In this document: positions 16,732 through 28,257 of the stretch, in pieces | Position numbering within the stretch: the first letter of the stretch is position 1 | Layout of the letters: every line of letters starts with the position of its first letter | Assembly (NCBI GenBank): GCA_033856515.1 | Contig: JAWVEY010000008.1 | Coordinates: 74,145-138,144 of the forward strand | DNA: 64,000 nt | Direction of reading: 5' to 3' | From: JALZKA01 sp033856515 | GTDB lineage: Bacteria; Actinomycetota; Thermoleophilia; Solirubrobacterales; 70-9 | Translations under genes and position numbers: made by a program | The notes under the pieces: model-generated | Seen by the model: the letters and a program-made list of their open reading frames with translations, nothing else | The model's database searches: none | What the model was told of the DNA's origin: nothing

Positions 16732-17971
16732 TCTTCGATTGTACGACTGACCGGAGGCTCGCGACCTCGTCGAGAACCGCTTCTGCGACCTCTTCCTTGG
16801 TGCTCTCCGGAACCGCCTTCTCACCGCCGGCGGTGACGATCGTGACCTCATTCCGCGACGAGTCGAAGCCGATCTCGGGGCGCGAGATGTCATTGAAAAC
16901 GATCGCGTCGAGCCCCTTGCGCGCGAGCTTCTCCCGAGCCCTCGAGATGGCCTCCGCGCCGTGCTCGGCGGCGAAGCCCACGAGGGTCTGCTCGGGCCGG
17001 CGCTTGGCGGCCAGCGATGCGACGACGTCTTCGGTCTCGGTGAGCCGAAGCTCCAAGCCACCGCTGCCCTCGCGGACGAGCTTGCCCTCGGCCGTCTCGG
17101 GCCGGAAGTCTGCAACGGCCGCGGCCATCAAGAGCACGTCCGAATGCGCAAAGGCCTTGCGGCTCGCGTCGGCCAGCTCGGCCCCGCTCTCGACCGCCAC
17201 GACGTGCACCTGCGGCGCGATGGGCAGCGCGACGTTGGCGGCGACGAGGGTGACGTCCGCGCCCCGACGGGCCGCGGCCTCTGCCAAGGCGACTCCCATC
17301 CGGCCGCTGGAGCGGTTGCCGATGAAGCGCACGGAGTCGATTGCCTCTCGGGTACCCCCCGCGGTGACGAGCACGCGCAGGCCATCCCACGGGCCGGCAG
17401 GGCCGGGCAGGGCGGCCTCGACCCGGGCCAGAAGCACTTCGGGCTGAGGCAGCCGGCCCGTTCCGTGCTCGCCGCGGGATGCGAGCGGGCCTTCGTCCGG
17501 CTCGATCACCTCCACTCCACGCTCGCGCAGGAGTTCGAGGTTCCGCTGCGTCGCTGCGTCGCGGTACATGCGGTCGTTCATCGCGGGAGCGACGAGCCGC
17601 GGCGCATCGCAGGCCAGGAAGGACGTGGTCAGCATCGAGTCGGCGACGCCGGCCGCGAGCTTCGAGATCGTGTTGGCTGAGGCAGGGGCGACCAGGAACG
17701 CGTCGCAGCCCTCGGCAAGCGCCAGGTGGCCGATCGGGTCGTGCTTGGGCAGATCCTCCGCGGGCCAGCCGCCGCGCATCGGGTCCCGGTCCCATTCGGA
17801 AATGAGGACGGGGGCACCGACGATCCCCTCGAACGACGCCGCACCAACAAACCGCGTCGCGGACTCGGTCATCACTACCCGAACCGCGTGGCCCCGCTTT
17901 GTCGCAAGGCGTGCGAGTTCCAGGGCGCGGTACGCCGCAATTCCGCCGGTTACGCCGAGCAGGATCCGCAT
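16721..17971 (-). CDS. coaBC: Bifunctional phosphopantothenoylcysteine decarboxylase / phosphopantothenate-cysteine ligase
   Basis: Two steps of coenzyme A synthesis: ligation of cysteine to 4'-phosphopantothenate (CoaB, C-terminal) and FMN-dependent decarboxylation (CoaC, N-terminal). The 416-aa protein begins MRILLGVTGGIAAYRALELAR. It has H82 in the GHLALAEGCDAFLVAPASANT block and the PAMNDRMY signature of CoaC. CoaB begins near residue 195 with VLVTAGGTREAIDSVRFIGN and contains AAAVADFRP. Its location after rpoZ and gmk is typical of actinobacteria. Confidence 0.96.
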   Translation of the reverse strand: MRILLGVTGGIAAYRALELARLATKRGHAVRVVMTESATRFVGAASFEGIVGAPVLISEWDRDPMRGGWPAEDLPKHDPIGHLALAEGCDAFLVAPASANTISKLAAGVADSMLTTSFLACDAPRLVAPAMNDRMYRDAATQRNLELLRERGVEVIEPDEGPLASRGEHGTGRLPQPEVLLARVEAALPGPAGPWDGLRVLVTAGGTREAIDSVRFIGNRSSGRMGVALAEAAARRGADVTLVAANVALPIAPQVHVVAVESGAELADASRKAFAHSDVLLMAAAVADFRPETAEGKLVREGSGGLELRLTETEDVVASLAAKRRPEQTLVGFAAEHGAEAISRAREKLARKGLDAIVFNDISRPEIGFDSSRNEVTIVTAGGEKAVPESTKEEVAEAVLDEVASLRSVVQSKSDD

Positions 17972-18007
17972 GCAGAGATGGTGCCAGCCCGAGCCGGCTG
18001 AGGCGGT

Positions 18008-18238
18008 CTAGCCCTTGTACTCGTAATTAATCTTGCCTTGAGCGAGCTCTTCGAGGGCGATCGTCAGGTAGTTGCCTGACTTCGTCTCCACCATCGGTGG
18101 CGTGTACTCCTCGTAGCTTCCCTCACCCAGTGCGCGGTAGTAGCTATTCAGCTGACGAGCACGCTTAGCGGCCACAAGAACGGCGGCGTAATGCGAATCG
18201 GTTCGCTCGAGAAGGTTTTCGACTCTTGGCTTGACCAT
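18008..18238 (-). CDS. rpoZ: RNA polymerase omega subunit
   Basis: Small subunit that stabilises the beta-prime subunit. The 76-aa protein contains the family blocks RVENLLERTDSHYAAVLVAAKRARQ and the C-terminal IALEELAQGKINYEYKG. It lies between gmk (30 nt) and coaBC (36 nt), the standard actinobacterial order. It is short but complete. Confidence 0.95.
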   Translation of the reverse strand: MVKPRVENLLERTDSHYAAVLVAAKRARQLNSYYRALGEGSYEEYTPPMVETKSGNYLTIALEELAQGKINYEYKG

Positions 18239-18268
18239 TGGCCCTCAGGATACCCGGGCCGAGTGGGG

Positions 18269-18835
18269 TCATCGGCCGGTCAGTTCGTCCCGCACGATCG
18301 CTTCCAGTTCGTCCGCTGCGCGTTCGAGCTCGTCGTTGACGACGACGTGCTTGAACTCCTGCTGGGATTCGAGCTCGGCCTTTGCGGTCTCGAGCCGGCG
18401 CTCGATTGCCTCGGCAGAGTCGGTGCCTCGGCCCGAAAGGCGCTCGGCAAGGACAGCTGGATCCGGGGGCGCGATGAAGATCAGGACGGCCTCGTCGCCC
18501 ATCGCGGCCCGCACCTGCCGCGCGCCCTGGACCTCGATCTCCAGGACGACCGAGGAACCCGCGTCGAGCGTTCGCTCAATCTCCGAGCGGAGCGTTCCGT
18601 AGCGGTTGCCCGAGAAGGTGGCGTGCTCCAGGAAGTCGCCGGCCTCGGCGCGCTCCGCGAACTCGTCGGCAGAGAGGAAGTGGTAGTCGACGCCGTCTGA
18701 CTCGCCCTCGCGAGGCTCGCGAGTTGTCGCCGAGATGGAGAGCTCGAGGCCCGGCACTCGCTCTCGCAGGTTGCGGATGAGGGTGCCCTTGCCGACGCCC
18801 GACGGACCGGTGATGACGAAGACGCGCGCAGCCAT
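18269..18835 (-). CDS. gmk: Guanylate kinase
   Basis: Phosphorylates GMP to GDP. The 188-aa protein has the P-loop GPSGVGKGT at residues 10-18, the GMP-binding SISATTREPREGESDGVDYHF region and the lid with RLSGRGTDS. It lies 51 nt downstream of mihF, as in mycobacteria and Streptomyces. Rel, which shares the guanine-nucleotide pool, is elsewhere in the window. Confidence 0.96.
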   Translation of the reverse strand: MAARVFVITGPSGVGKGTLIRNLRERVPGLELSISATTREPREGESDGVDYHFLSADEFAERAEAGDFLEHATFSGNRYGTLRSEIERTLDAGSSVVLEIEVQGARQVRAAMGDEAVLIFIAPPDPAVLAERLSGRGTDSAEAIERRLETAKAELESQQEFKHVVVNDELERAADELEAIVRDELTGR

Positions 18836-18886
18836 TTGCCAATCAAACCCCGCGGGCCGGACGCATGCCCCCTCAGGGCGCGTGGA

Positions 18887-19222
18887 TTACCTGCGAAGCA
18901 TCTGGACGAGCTCTGCGCGCTGGCGCTGCGAGAGCCCGCCGATGGTCTTCGACGGAGAGATCCGGCATTGGCCGAGGATCTTGTTTGCCTTGACCCGGCC
19001 GTACTTCGGGACGGCAAGGATCATGTCGAAGACTTTGGCCGTCATGACCCACTCAGGAGGATCGAGAAGAAGCCCGTCCACCGAGGTCTTACCTGCCTTC
19101 AGGTCGCGCTTCAATTGGGCGCGGCGGGTCCGAATGTCGTTCGCCCGCCGGAGTGCCTTCATTCTCTGGTCGTGTGTCCTCTCGGGGACCGGAGTGGCGG
19201 TGTCGGCGGAATTTACGACCAT
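18887..19222 (-). CDS. mihF: Actinobacterial integration host factor
   Basis: Nucleoid-associated DNA-binding protein unrelated to the E. coli IHF heterodimer. The 111-aa protein contains the H2TH-like C-terminal segment AVPKYGRVKANKILGQCRISPSKTIGGLSQRQRAELV, which matches the mIHF/sIHF family, after a basic helical region (RRANDIRTRRAQLKRDLKAGK). It is a clear actinobacterial marker. A good promoter sits only 11 nt before the ATG, so the mRNA is probably nearly leaderless. The N-terminal 15 residues are poorly conserved and a later start is possible. Confidence 0.9.
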   Translation of the reverse strand: MVVNSADTATPVPERTHDQRMKALRRANDIRTRRAQLKRDLKAGKTSVDGLLLDPPEWVMTAKVFDMILAVPKYGRVKANKILGQCRISPSKTIGGLSQRQRAELVQMLRR

Positions 19223-19233
19223 GCGAGGGCGCG

Positions 19234-19262
19234 ACTATAGCGCGGCTACGGCCGAGCGGCAA
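19234..19262 (-). promoter_or_regulatory. Sigma-70-type promoter of mihF
   Basis: -35 TTGCCG (19262-19257), a 17-nt spacer, then -10 TATAGT (19239-19234), all minus strand. The ATG follows 11 nt later, predicting a 5' leader of only about 4-5 nt and no ribosome-binding site. Confidence 0.65.
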
Positions 19263-19281
19263 AGAGATTTGGCCTTAACCA

Positions 19282-19298
19282 GTCGAATTCAATTCGAC
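19282..19298 (-). repeat. Palindrome at the pyrD stop codon
   Basis: Perfect 8-bp arms GTCGAATT / AATTCGAC around one central base. The pyrD TGA is at its centre. There is no T-run, so it is a weak terminator candidate or a Rho-dependent 3' end for the pyr operon, placed just before the mihF promoter. Confidence 0.5.
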
Positions 19299-20188
19299 CT
19301 CAGGTTGAGGTGCAGGGTCGAAGTATCGTCAAGAAGATTCTTCAGGCCGTTTCGGACCCGGATTCCTGCTCCCGGATCGCGGAAGTTGGCGGTCCCGACG
19401 GCGACCAGACCGGCCCCCGACGCCATGAACTCGGCCGCATCCGCCGCCGTCTCGATGCCGCCCATGCCAATCACCGCGATCGAAACCGCAGCCGCAACGC
19501 GCCGGACCTGCTCGAGTGCGATCGCCCGCACCGCTGGACCGGAGAGACCGCCGCTTCCGGCGCCGAGCCAAGGCTCCGCTGACCCCGGAGCAAGGCCCGT
19601 TGCCCGCAGGGTGTTGATCAGCGAGACACCGTCGGCTCCCGCCTCCTCGGCCGCAACGGCAACCGCCGCGGGGTCGGCGGTATTCGGCGTCAGCTTCACG
19701 ATCAGGGGCTTCTCGGTTCGCTCTCGTAGCGCCGTAACCAGAGCGTGCGTTTCGGAGGGCTGCTCGCCGACGATGAGGCCGGACTTCACGTTGGGACACG
19801 AGACGTTCAGCTCCAGCGCGGCGACCTCGTCGCGCCCGCCGACCCCGTCGACGAGGCGCTCGAAGCCGGCGCGGTCCGTTGCCATGACCGAGACGATCAG
19901 CGGCACCGGCAACTCGGCGAGCTGCGGCAGGTCGTTCGAGAGGAATCCGTCGAGGCCCTTGTTCGGCAGGCCGATCGAGTTGATCATCCCGCTCGGCGTC
20001 TCATAAAGGCGAGGCGGTGGGTTGCCGGCGCGAGGCTCCGGCGTGATCGTCTTCGAGACGAAGGCGCTGAAGGGGAAGTCCTCCAGCAGCGCATCCCCAA
20101 ACGCTCGGCGAGCGGCGATCGCGTCAAAGGTCCCGGAGCCGTTCAGCACCGGATGATCGAGCGAAAGCGAGCCGATTTCGTAGCTCAT
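19289..20188 (-). CDS. pyrD: Dihydroorotate dehydrogenase, catalytic subunit (class 1B)
   Basis: Oxidises dihydroorotate to orotate using FMN. The 299-aa protein starts at the ATG at 20188 (MSYEIGSLSLDHPVLNGSGTF), overlapping pyrK by 4 nt. The catalytic base is a cysteine, C131 in LELNVSCPNVKSG, which marks class 1B. Class 2 quinone-linked enzymes use serine and have a membrane-targeting N-terminus, which is absent here. The C-terminal FMN-phosphate loops are AVIGMGGIET and VAVGTANFRDP. It works with the adjacent PyrK, which passes electrons to NAD. It is the last gene of the pyr operon. Confidence 0.95.
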   Translation of the reverse strand: MSYEIGSLSLDHPVLNGSGTFDAIAARRAFGDALLEDFPFSAFVSKTITPEPRAGNPPPRLYETPSGMINSIGLPNKGLDGFLSNDLPQLAELPVPLIVSVMATDRAGFERLVDGVGGRDEVAALELNVSCPNVKSGLIVGEQPSETHALVTALRERTEKPLIVKLTPNTADPAAVAVAAEEAGADGVSLINTLRATGLAPGSAEPWLGAGSGGLSGPAVRAIALEQVRRVAAAVSIAVIGMGGIETAADAAEFMASGAGLVAVGTANFRDPGAGIRVRNGLKNLLDDTSTLHLNLRSN

Positions 20189-21036
20189 CGATGCCCCGAT
20201 CCCGCAACGAGCGCCGTTTCGATCTCGTCGGCCCTGACCACCGGCCCGTCGACGCACAGGCGCATGTACCCGCCGTCGGCCAGAGGGACCGCGCAGCCGA
20301 AACAGGCGCCGTAGCCGCACGCCATCGGGGCTTCCATCGCGAGTTCGGCCTGCGCGCCCCGTTCGGCGCAGATCGCGCGAACCGCCTCGAGCATCGCGGG
20401 GGGTCCACATGCGTAGACCGCCGCGGAGGCCGCGTCGTCGCCCTTGAGCGCGACCTGCAGCAGGTCCGTGACGTAGCCCTGGTGGCCGCGGTGCCCGTCC
20501 TCGAAGGCGAGGCCCACCTCCTGGCAGGCTCCGAAGAGCTCCAGGCCGCCAGAGTGCGCCTCGTCGCGGAAGCCCAGGAGCGTGCGCCCGGGGATTCCCT
20601 GCTCCGTGAGGTGCCGGCGCAGGATCGCGATCGGCGCTACGCCGATGCCGCCGCCGACCATGATCGCGCCGGGGGCAGCGGGGTTGACTTCGCTCGGCTC
20701 GGAGAAGGGACGGCCCAGCGGCCCCGTGATTGTCAGCTCAGCCCGGGCCTCGAGGGATGCCAGAAGCGAGGTGCCGGGGCCCACGGCCTCGACCAGGAAC
20801 TCCAGGCGGACGCCGTCAGCGGTGCGCTCGGCCGCGGCGACCGAGAAGGCGCGCGGCAGGAACGGGCGCCCGCCATGCGAGCCCCAGCCGTCGGAGCGCA
20901 ACATGTAGAACTGCCCCGGAGCCGGATCCGGGCCGTCGGCATCGAGCGCGGTGAAGACGACGTAGCCGCCCGTCTCGCGCCGGGCCACGACGTTTGCCGT
21001 GCGGGCACCGAAGGGGGCGAGAACCCGCGAGGTCAT
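20185..21036 (-). CDS. pyrK: Dihydroorotate dehydrogenase electron-transfer subunit
   Basis: FAD and [2Fe-2S] subunit that passes electrons from PyrD to NAD+. The 283-aa protein has the ferredoxin-reductase FAD domain (RPFLPRAFSV near 57-66), the NAD-binding GGGIGVAPI motif at 128-136 and four cluster ligands C240, C245, C248 and C261. It overlaps pyrD by 4 nt and follows carB by 10 nt. Its presence confirms the NAD-linked type of dihydroorotate dehydrogenase. Confidence 0.95.
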   Translation of the reverse strand: MTSRVLAPFGARTANVVARRETGGYVVFTALDADGPDPAPGQFYMLRSDGWGSHGGRPFLPRAFSVAAAERTADGVRLEFLVEAVGPGTSLLASLEARAELTITGPLGRPFSEPSEVNPAAPGAIMVGGGIGVAPIAILRRHLTEQGIPGRTLLGFRDEAHSGGLELFGACQEVGLAFEDGHRGHQGYVTDLLQVALKGDDAASAAVYACGPPAMLEAVRAICAERGAQAELAMEAPMACGYGACFGCAVPLADGGYMRLCVDGPVVRADEIETALVAGSGHR

Positions 21037-21046
21037 TGACCCTGGC

Positions 21047-24154
<3,108 letters not shown>

Positions 24155-25267
24155 CTAGGCCGCCATCTCCAGGAACTCGTCGAAGAGGTGGCGCGCATCG
24201 TGGGGCCCCGGTCCCGCCTCGGGGTGGTACTGCACGGTGCGCGCCGGTACGTCTTTCAAGACCAGCCCCTCGACCGTGCGGTCGTAGAGGTTGAGGTGCG
24301 AGAGCTCGGCCGCGCCGAAATCGGTCTCCCACCGCACGGGCTCGTCGGTGTCGATCGTCTGGCCGCCGTCGGGAAGGCCGACCGCGAAGCCGTGGTTCTG
24401 CGAGGTGATCTCGATCCGGCCGGTGGCGAGCTCCTTGACCGGGTGATTCGCCCCGCGGTGACCGAACGGGAGCTTGAAGGTGTCGAGGCCGACGGCGCGG
24501 CAGAGGAGTTGGTGGCCGAGGCAGATGCCGACGACCGGCTTCTTTCCGACGACCTCTCGTACGGTGCCGACGACACGGTCGAGGGCGGCGGGGTCGCCGG
24601 GGCCGTTGGCGAGGAAGACGAGGTCGGGATCGCGCGCCATGACCTCTTCGGCGCCAGTGGTGCAGGGAAGTAGCGTCACCTTGGCGCCGCGTTCGCGGAA
24701 CTGGCGGACGATCGAGAGCTTGATGCCGGTGTCGAGCGCCACCACGTGCGGCCCGTCGCCGTCGATCTCGACTGGCGCTTCGGGCGAGACCGTGGAGGCG
24801 AAGTCGGCGCCGGCCATCGAGGGCTCGGCGGCGATGAGCTCGCGCGCATCGTCCTGTGTCGTGTCGGCACCGAAGACTCCCCCTCGCATCGCGCCCGCGT
24901 CGCGGATGTGGCGGACGAGAGAGCGCGTGTCGACACCGGTGATGGCAGGGATGCCGCAGTCACGGAGCCAGTCGAGCCAGCCGCGCTCGGCGGTGGCGGA
25001 GTCTTCGGAGTTCCGGGCGTCGCGCATGATCGCCGCCCGAGCGTGGATGCGGTCCGATTCCATGGCCTGCTCGGCGACGCCGTAGTTGCCGATCATCGGA
25101 TAGGTGAAGGTGATGAGCTGCCCCGCGTACGAGGGGTCGGTCACGGACTCCTGGTAGCCGGTCATCGAGGTGTTGAAGACAACCTCGCCGACGGCGATCC
25201 GGCCCTCGGCGCCGCACATCTCGCCCTCGAAAAGGGTGCCGTCCTCCAGGAGGATGTAGCCGCTCAT
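24155..25267 (-). CDS. carA: Carbamoyl-phosphate synthase small (glutaminase) subunit
   Basis: Hydrolyses glutamine and channels ammonia to CarB. The 370-aa protein starts at the ATG at 25267 (MSGYILLEDGTLFEGE) and overlaps pyrC by 4 nt. The class I glutamine amidotransferase triad is visible as the cysteine in VGICLGHQLL and the H/E of the C-terminal HPEAGPGPHD. The N-terminal half shows the usual NTSMTGYQES motif. The longer frame upstream lies within pyrC and was discarded. Confidence 0.96.
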   Translation of the reverse strand: MSGYILLEDGTLFEGEMCGAEGRIAVGEVVFNTSMTGYQESVTDPSYAGQLITFTYPMIGNYGVAEQAMESDRIHARAAIMRDARNSEDSATAERGWLDWLRDCGIPAITGVDTRSLVRHIRDAGAMRGGVFGADTTQDDARELIAAEPSMAGADFASTVSPEAPVEIDGDGPHVVALDTGIKLSIVRQFRERGAKVTLLPCTTGAEEVMARDPDLVFLANGPGDPAALDRVVGTVREVVGKKPVVGICLGHQLLCRAVGLDTFKLPFGHRGANHPVKELATGRIEITSQNHGFAVGLPDGGQTIDTDEPVRWETDFGAAELSHLNLYDRTVEGLVLKDVPARTVQYHPEAGPGPHDARHLFDEFLEMAA

Positions 25268-26616
25268 GCCACTCCCATGGCAAAGGAGCGCTGGCGGAAA
25301 GCGACCTGGCCGGCGACGATCGTCATCTGCGAGCGACCCCGGAGCTTGCGGCCGGCGAAGCACGAGTTCTCCGAGCGGCTCTCCCAACCGTCGGCGCCCG
25401 CCTCCCACTCGGCGTCGAGGTCGATCAGGGCAACGTTGGCCTCTGAGTCGGGGGTCAGGCTCGGTGCGTCGAAGCCGAAGGCGGTGGCGCCGGCCGAGAG
25501 TCGCTCGACGACCGTGGCGAGGTCGAGGATTCCGGGCACGACGAGTTCTGTGTGAAGGACGGCGAAGGCCGTCTCGAGGCCGGTCACACCCATCGAGGCT
25601 TCCTCGAACGGGACCTCCTTGTCCTCGAGCGTGTGGGGCGCGTGATCGGTTGCGATCGTGTCGATCAGGCCGGAGCGGACCGCCTCGATCAGCGCCTGGC
25701 GGTCGTCCTCCGAGCGAAGCGGCGGATTCATCTTGAAGCGGGAGTCGAGGGAGCGGACGGCGTCGTCCGTGAGCGTCAGGTGATGCGGCGTGGCCTCGCA
25801 GGTGATCTGCACGCCCTGTGCCCTGGCGGCCTCGACCACTTCGACCGACTCGCGCGCCGAGAGGTGCTGGACGTGGATGCGGGCGTTCTCGTAAGCGGCG
25901 AGGGCGCAGTCGCGGGCGATCATCGTCGACTCGGAGACGGACGGGACGCCGGCCATGCCAAGGAGCGCCGCGACCTCGCCCTCGTGCATGACGCCCTTGC
26001 CGGAGAGCTCGGGGTCCTCCTCGTGAAGCGCGATCTGGAGGCCGGCTAGCGCCTGGTACTGGAGGGCGCGCCGCATGACCCGGGCGCTTCGAATCGGCAG
26101 GCCGTCGTCGGAGAAGCCGACTGCGCCGGCGTCGCGAAGCTCCGCCATGTCGGTGAGCTCCTCGCCGCGCATGCCGCGCGTGACGGTGGCGACGAATCCG
26201 ACGGGAACGGTGGCATCGGTTTGCGCGCGCTCGCGAAGCGACTCGATCGCTGCGGGGGTATCGACCGGGGGCTCGGTGTTGGCCATGCCGATGATCCCGC
26301 AGTAGCCGCCGGCTGCCGCGGCGCGGCTTCCCGTCTCGATGTCCTCCTTGTCCTCGCGCCCGGGCGTCCGCAGGTGGACGTGCGGGTCGAAGAAGGCGGG
26401 AACGGCGAGGAGACCGTCAGCGTCCACCACCTCGGCTCCTTCGACGTCCGCTTTGCCGGCCGCTGCGAGCTCGGCGATCTTGCCGTCGCGGATGACCAGG
26501 TCGTGGGCGGTGTCGATCTCGGCGCGCGGGTCGAGGGCGCGGACGTTCCGCAGGATGACCGTCTCCGCGGGACCGTTTGCCCCGCGCCAGTCCAGGCTCG
26601 AAACGGCGCGGCTCAT
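25264..26616 (-). CDS. pyrC: Dihydroorotase
   Basis: Zinc amidohydrolase that closes carbamoyl aspartate to dihydroorotate. The 450-aa type I enzyme has the metal motif D77-P-H79-V-H81-L-R, the substrate-binding NTEPPVDTP block, metal-ligand histidines in HVQHLSARES and the catalytic aspartate in ATDHAPHT. It overlaps pyrB and carA by 4 nt each. The first 15 residues are poorly conserved and the true start may be slightly downstream. Confidence 0.95.
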   Translation of the reverse strand: MSRAVSSLDWRGANGPAETVILRNVRALDPRAEIDTAHDLVIRDGKIAELAAAGKADVEGAEVVDADGLLAVPAFFDPHVHLRTPGREDKEDIETGSRAAAAGGYCGIIGMANTEPPVDTPAAIESLRERAQTDATVPVGFVATVTRGMRGEELTDMAELRDAGAVGFSDDGLPIRSARVMRRALQYQALAGLQIALHEEDPELSGKGVMHEGEVAALLGMAGVPSVSESTMIARDCALAAYENARIHVQHLSARESVEVVEAARAQGVQITCEATPHHLTLTDDAVRSLDSRFKMNPPLRSEDDRQALIEAVRSGLIDTIATDHAPHTLEDKEVPFEEASMGVTGLETAFAVLHTELVVPGILDLATVVERLSAGATAFGFDAPSLTPDSEANVALIDLDAEWEAGADGWESRSENSCFAGRKLRGRSQMTIVAGQVAFRQRSFAMGVA

Positions 26617-27584
26617 GCCGGCTCACCGATCGGAGTGGGCGCTGGGAGCTCGGCGTCCGGGTCGAGACGCCCGGCCTTCGTGCGGTCGCCGCCCGCGAGA
26701 AGCTCGAAGAGGATCGCCATCCGAACGAACAGGCCGTTCTTGACCTGCTCGTTCACCAGGGAGTTGGGGCCGTCCAGCGCCTCTCCGGAGAGCTCGACGC
26801 CGCGATTGACAGGGCCGGGGTGCATCAGAAGCTGGCGCGGCCCCAGGCGGCGGCCGTTGACCTGGTACTGGATGGCGTACTCGCGCAGCGAGGGGACGAA
26901 GCTCTCCGACATGCGCTCCTTCTGCATGCGCAGGGCGTAGACCACGTCTGCCTCGGCGAGGCCCTCGATGTCGTAGGTGACCTCGCAGCCGAGCGCCGCG
27001 GCGGCGTCGCGCGGAATCAACGTTGGCGGCCCGCAGAGCGTGACCTCCGCGCCCATGAGGCGAAAGGCCATTGCGGAGGAGCGGGCGACGCGGCTATGGA
27101 GGACGTCGCCGACGATCCAGATCTTCTTGCCGTCGAGTGAGTCGAGGCGGCTGCGCAACGTGTAGACGTCCAGAAGCGCCTGGCTCGGGTGCTCGTGCTT
27201 GCCGTCGCCCGCGTTGATGACGGCGGCGTCGGTCCAGTTGGTGACGAGCTTTGCCGCGCCGGCGTGAGGCGAGCGGATGACGATCGCTTCGGGCTCGAAG
27301 GAGGAGAGCGTCGCGATCGTGTCCTTGAGCGACTCGCCCTTGTCGACGGAGGAGCCGGCGGCCTTGATCGAGACGAGGTCGGCGGAGAGGCGCTTTGCGG
27401 CAAGCTCGAAGGAGGCGCTTGTGCGCGTGGAGGACTCGTAGAAGAGCGAGACGACGGTGCGCCCCCGGAGAGTTGGAACCTTCTTGATGTCGCGCGTGGC
27501 AACCTCGGCGAAGGAATCGGCGCGCTCCATCAGGCGCTCCACGTCAGAGCGGTTGAGATCGTCGATCGAGAGCAGGTGCCTCAT
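26613..27584 (-). CDS. pyrB: Aspartate carbamoyltransferase catalytic subunit
   Basis: Transfers the carbamoyl group to aspartate. The 323-aa protein has the carbamoyl-phosphate motif SSTRTSASFE at 51-60, the HPSQALLD motif and LLMHPGPVNRGVE near the C-terminus. It overlaps pyrR and pyrC by 4 nt. No pyrI regulatory subunit is present, as in other actinobacteria, so control is likely through PyrR and not allosteric CTP. Confidence 0.96.
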   Translation of the reverse strand: MRHLLSIDDLNRSDVERLMERADSFAEVATRDIKKVPTLRGRTVVSLFYESSTRTSASFELAAKRLSADLVSIKAAGSSVDKGESLKDTIATLSSFEPEAIVIRSPHAGAAKLVTNWTDAAVINAGDGKHEHPSQALLDVYTLRSRLDSLDGKKIWIVGDVLHSRVARSSAMAFRLMGAEVTLCGPPTLIPRDAAAALGCEVTYDIEGLAEADVVYALRMQKERMSESFVPSLREYAIQYQVNGRRLGPRQLLMHPGPVNRGVELSGEALDGPNSLVNEQVKNGLFVRMAILFELLAGGDRTKAGRLDPDAELPAPTPIGEPA

Positions 27585-28153
27585 GCGTCCTCGCTTTCCG
27601 TTGCAGCGCCGACCGGCTCTCCAGAGCCGATCGCCACCTCATCCACCTCGTCGTGCTCTTCGAGCCTCACGAAGACGCGCTCGTCGCGTGAGGTCGGCAG
27701 GTTCTTGCCGACGTAGTCGGCGCGGAAGGGAAGCTCGCGGTGCCCGCGGTCGGCCAGGACTGCGAGCTGGATGCGCTCGGGCCGGCCGTAGTCGAAGAGG
27801 GCGTCGATGGCGGCGCGGACCGTGCGCCCGGTGAAGAGGACGTCGTCGACCAGGACGACGGTGCGCCCGTTCATTTCGAAGTCGAGGTGCGAGGCGTGGA
27901 CGACGGGCGAGCCGGAGGGGCCACGGTCTTCGATGTCGTCGCGGTAGAAGGAAATGTCGATGTCTCCCAAGGGGACGGTCTCGCCCGTGAGCTCGCCGAC
28001 GAGGGTGTGGAGGCGGCGGGCGACGATCGCTCCGCGGGTGTGAATGCCAACGATCGCGAGCGCCTCGGAAGCGTTCTTTTCGACGATCTCGTGCGCAATC
28101 CGGATCAGGGTTCGGCGCAGGTCATCACGGTCGAGTACGACTTTTTCGTTCAC
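27581..28153 (-). CDS. pyrR: Pyrimidine operon RNA-binding regulator PyrR
   Basis: Binds pyr mRNA in a UMP/UTP-dependent manner and often retains uracil phosphoribosyltransferase activity. The 190-aa protein starts at GTG 28153 (VNEKVVLDRDDLRRTL) with AAGGGG just upstream. It has the PRPP-binding loop VVLVDDVLFTGRT and the basic RNA-binding face. It is the first gene of the seven-gene pyr operon. Its ribosome-binding site is part of a PyrR-box hairpin (28158-28190), which points to autogenous translational repression. Confidence 0.94.
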   Translation of the reverse strand: MNEKVVLDRDDLRRTLIRIAHEIVEKNASEALAIVGIHTRGAIVARRLHTLVGELTGETVPLGDIDISFYRDDIEDRGPSGSPVVHASHLDFEMNGRTVVLVDDVLFTGRTVRAAIDALFDYGRPERIQLAVLADRGHRELPFRADYVGKNLPTSRDERVFVRLEEHDEVDEVAIGSGEPVGAATESEDA

Positions 28154-28157
28154 GCGC

Positions 28158-28190
28158 CCCTTCTTGGCCTCACAGGGCCTGGTTAAAGGA
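28158..28190 (-). promoter_or_regulatory. PyrR-binding RNA hairpin in the pyrR leader
   Basis: The minus-strand leader reads CCUUUAA ... AGGCCCUGUGAGGCC ... AAGG. The lower stem CCUU/AAGG and upper stem GGCC/GGCC enclose the loop CUGUGA. This matches the known PyrR recognition element (UUUAA, UCC-x-GUGAGGCU-like loop, AAGG). The 3' AAGG is also the ribosome-binding site of pyrR, so PyrR binding would block translation directly, as described in mycobacteria. I see no terminator hairpin between it and pyrR. Confidence 0.85.
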
Positions 28191-28202
28191 ACCGACCTGT
28201 CG

Positions 28203-28231
28203 AGACTAGCAACGGTCCCGGCGCGTGGCAA
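28203..28231 (-). promoter_or_regulatory. Promoter of the pyr operon
   Basis: -35 TTGCCA (28231-28226), a 17-nt spacer and -10 TAGTCT (28208-28203) on the minus strand. A transcript starting near 28196 would just include the PyrR hairpin. Confidence 0.6.
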
Positions 28232-28257
28232 TGGCGAATCCGCAAGTTGCGGGTGCC

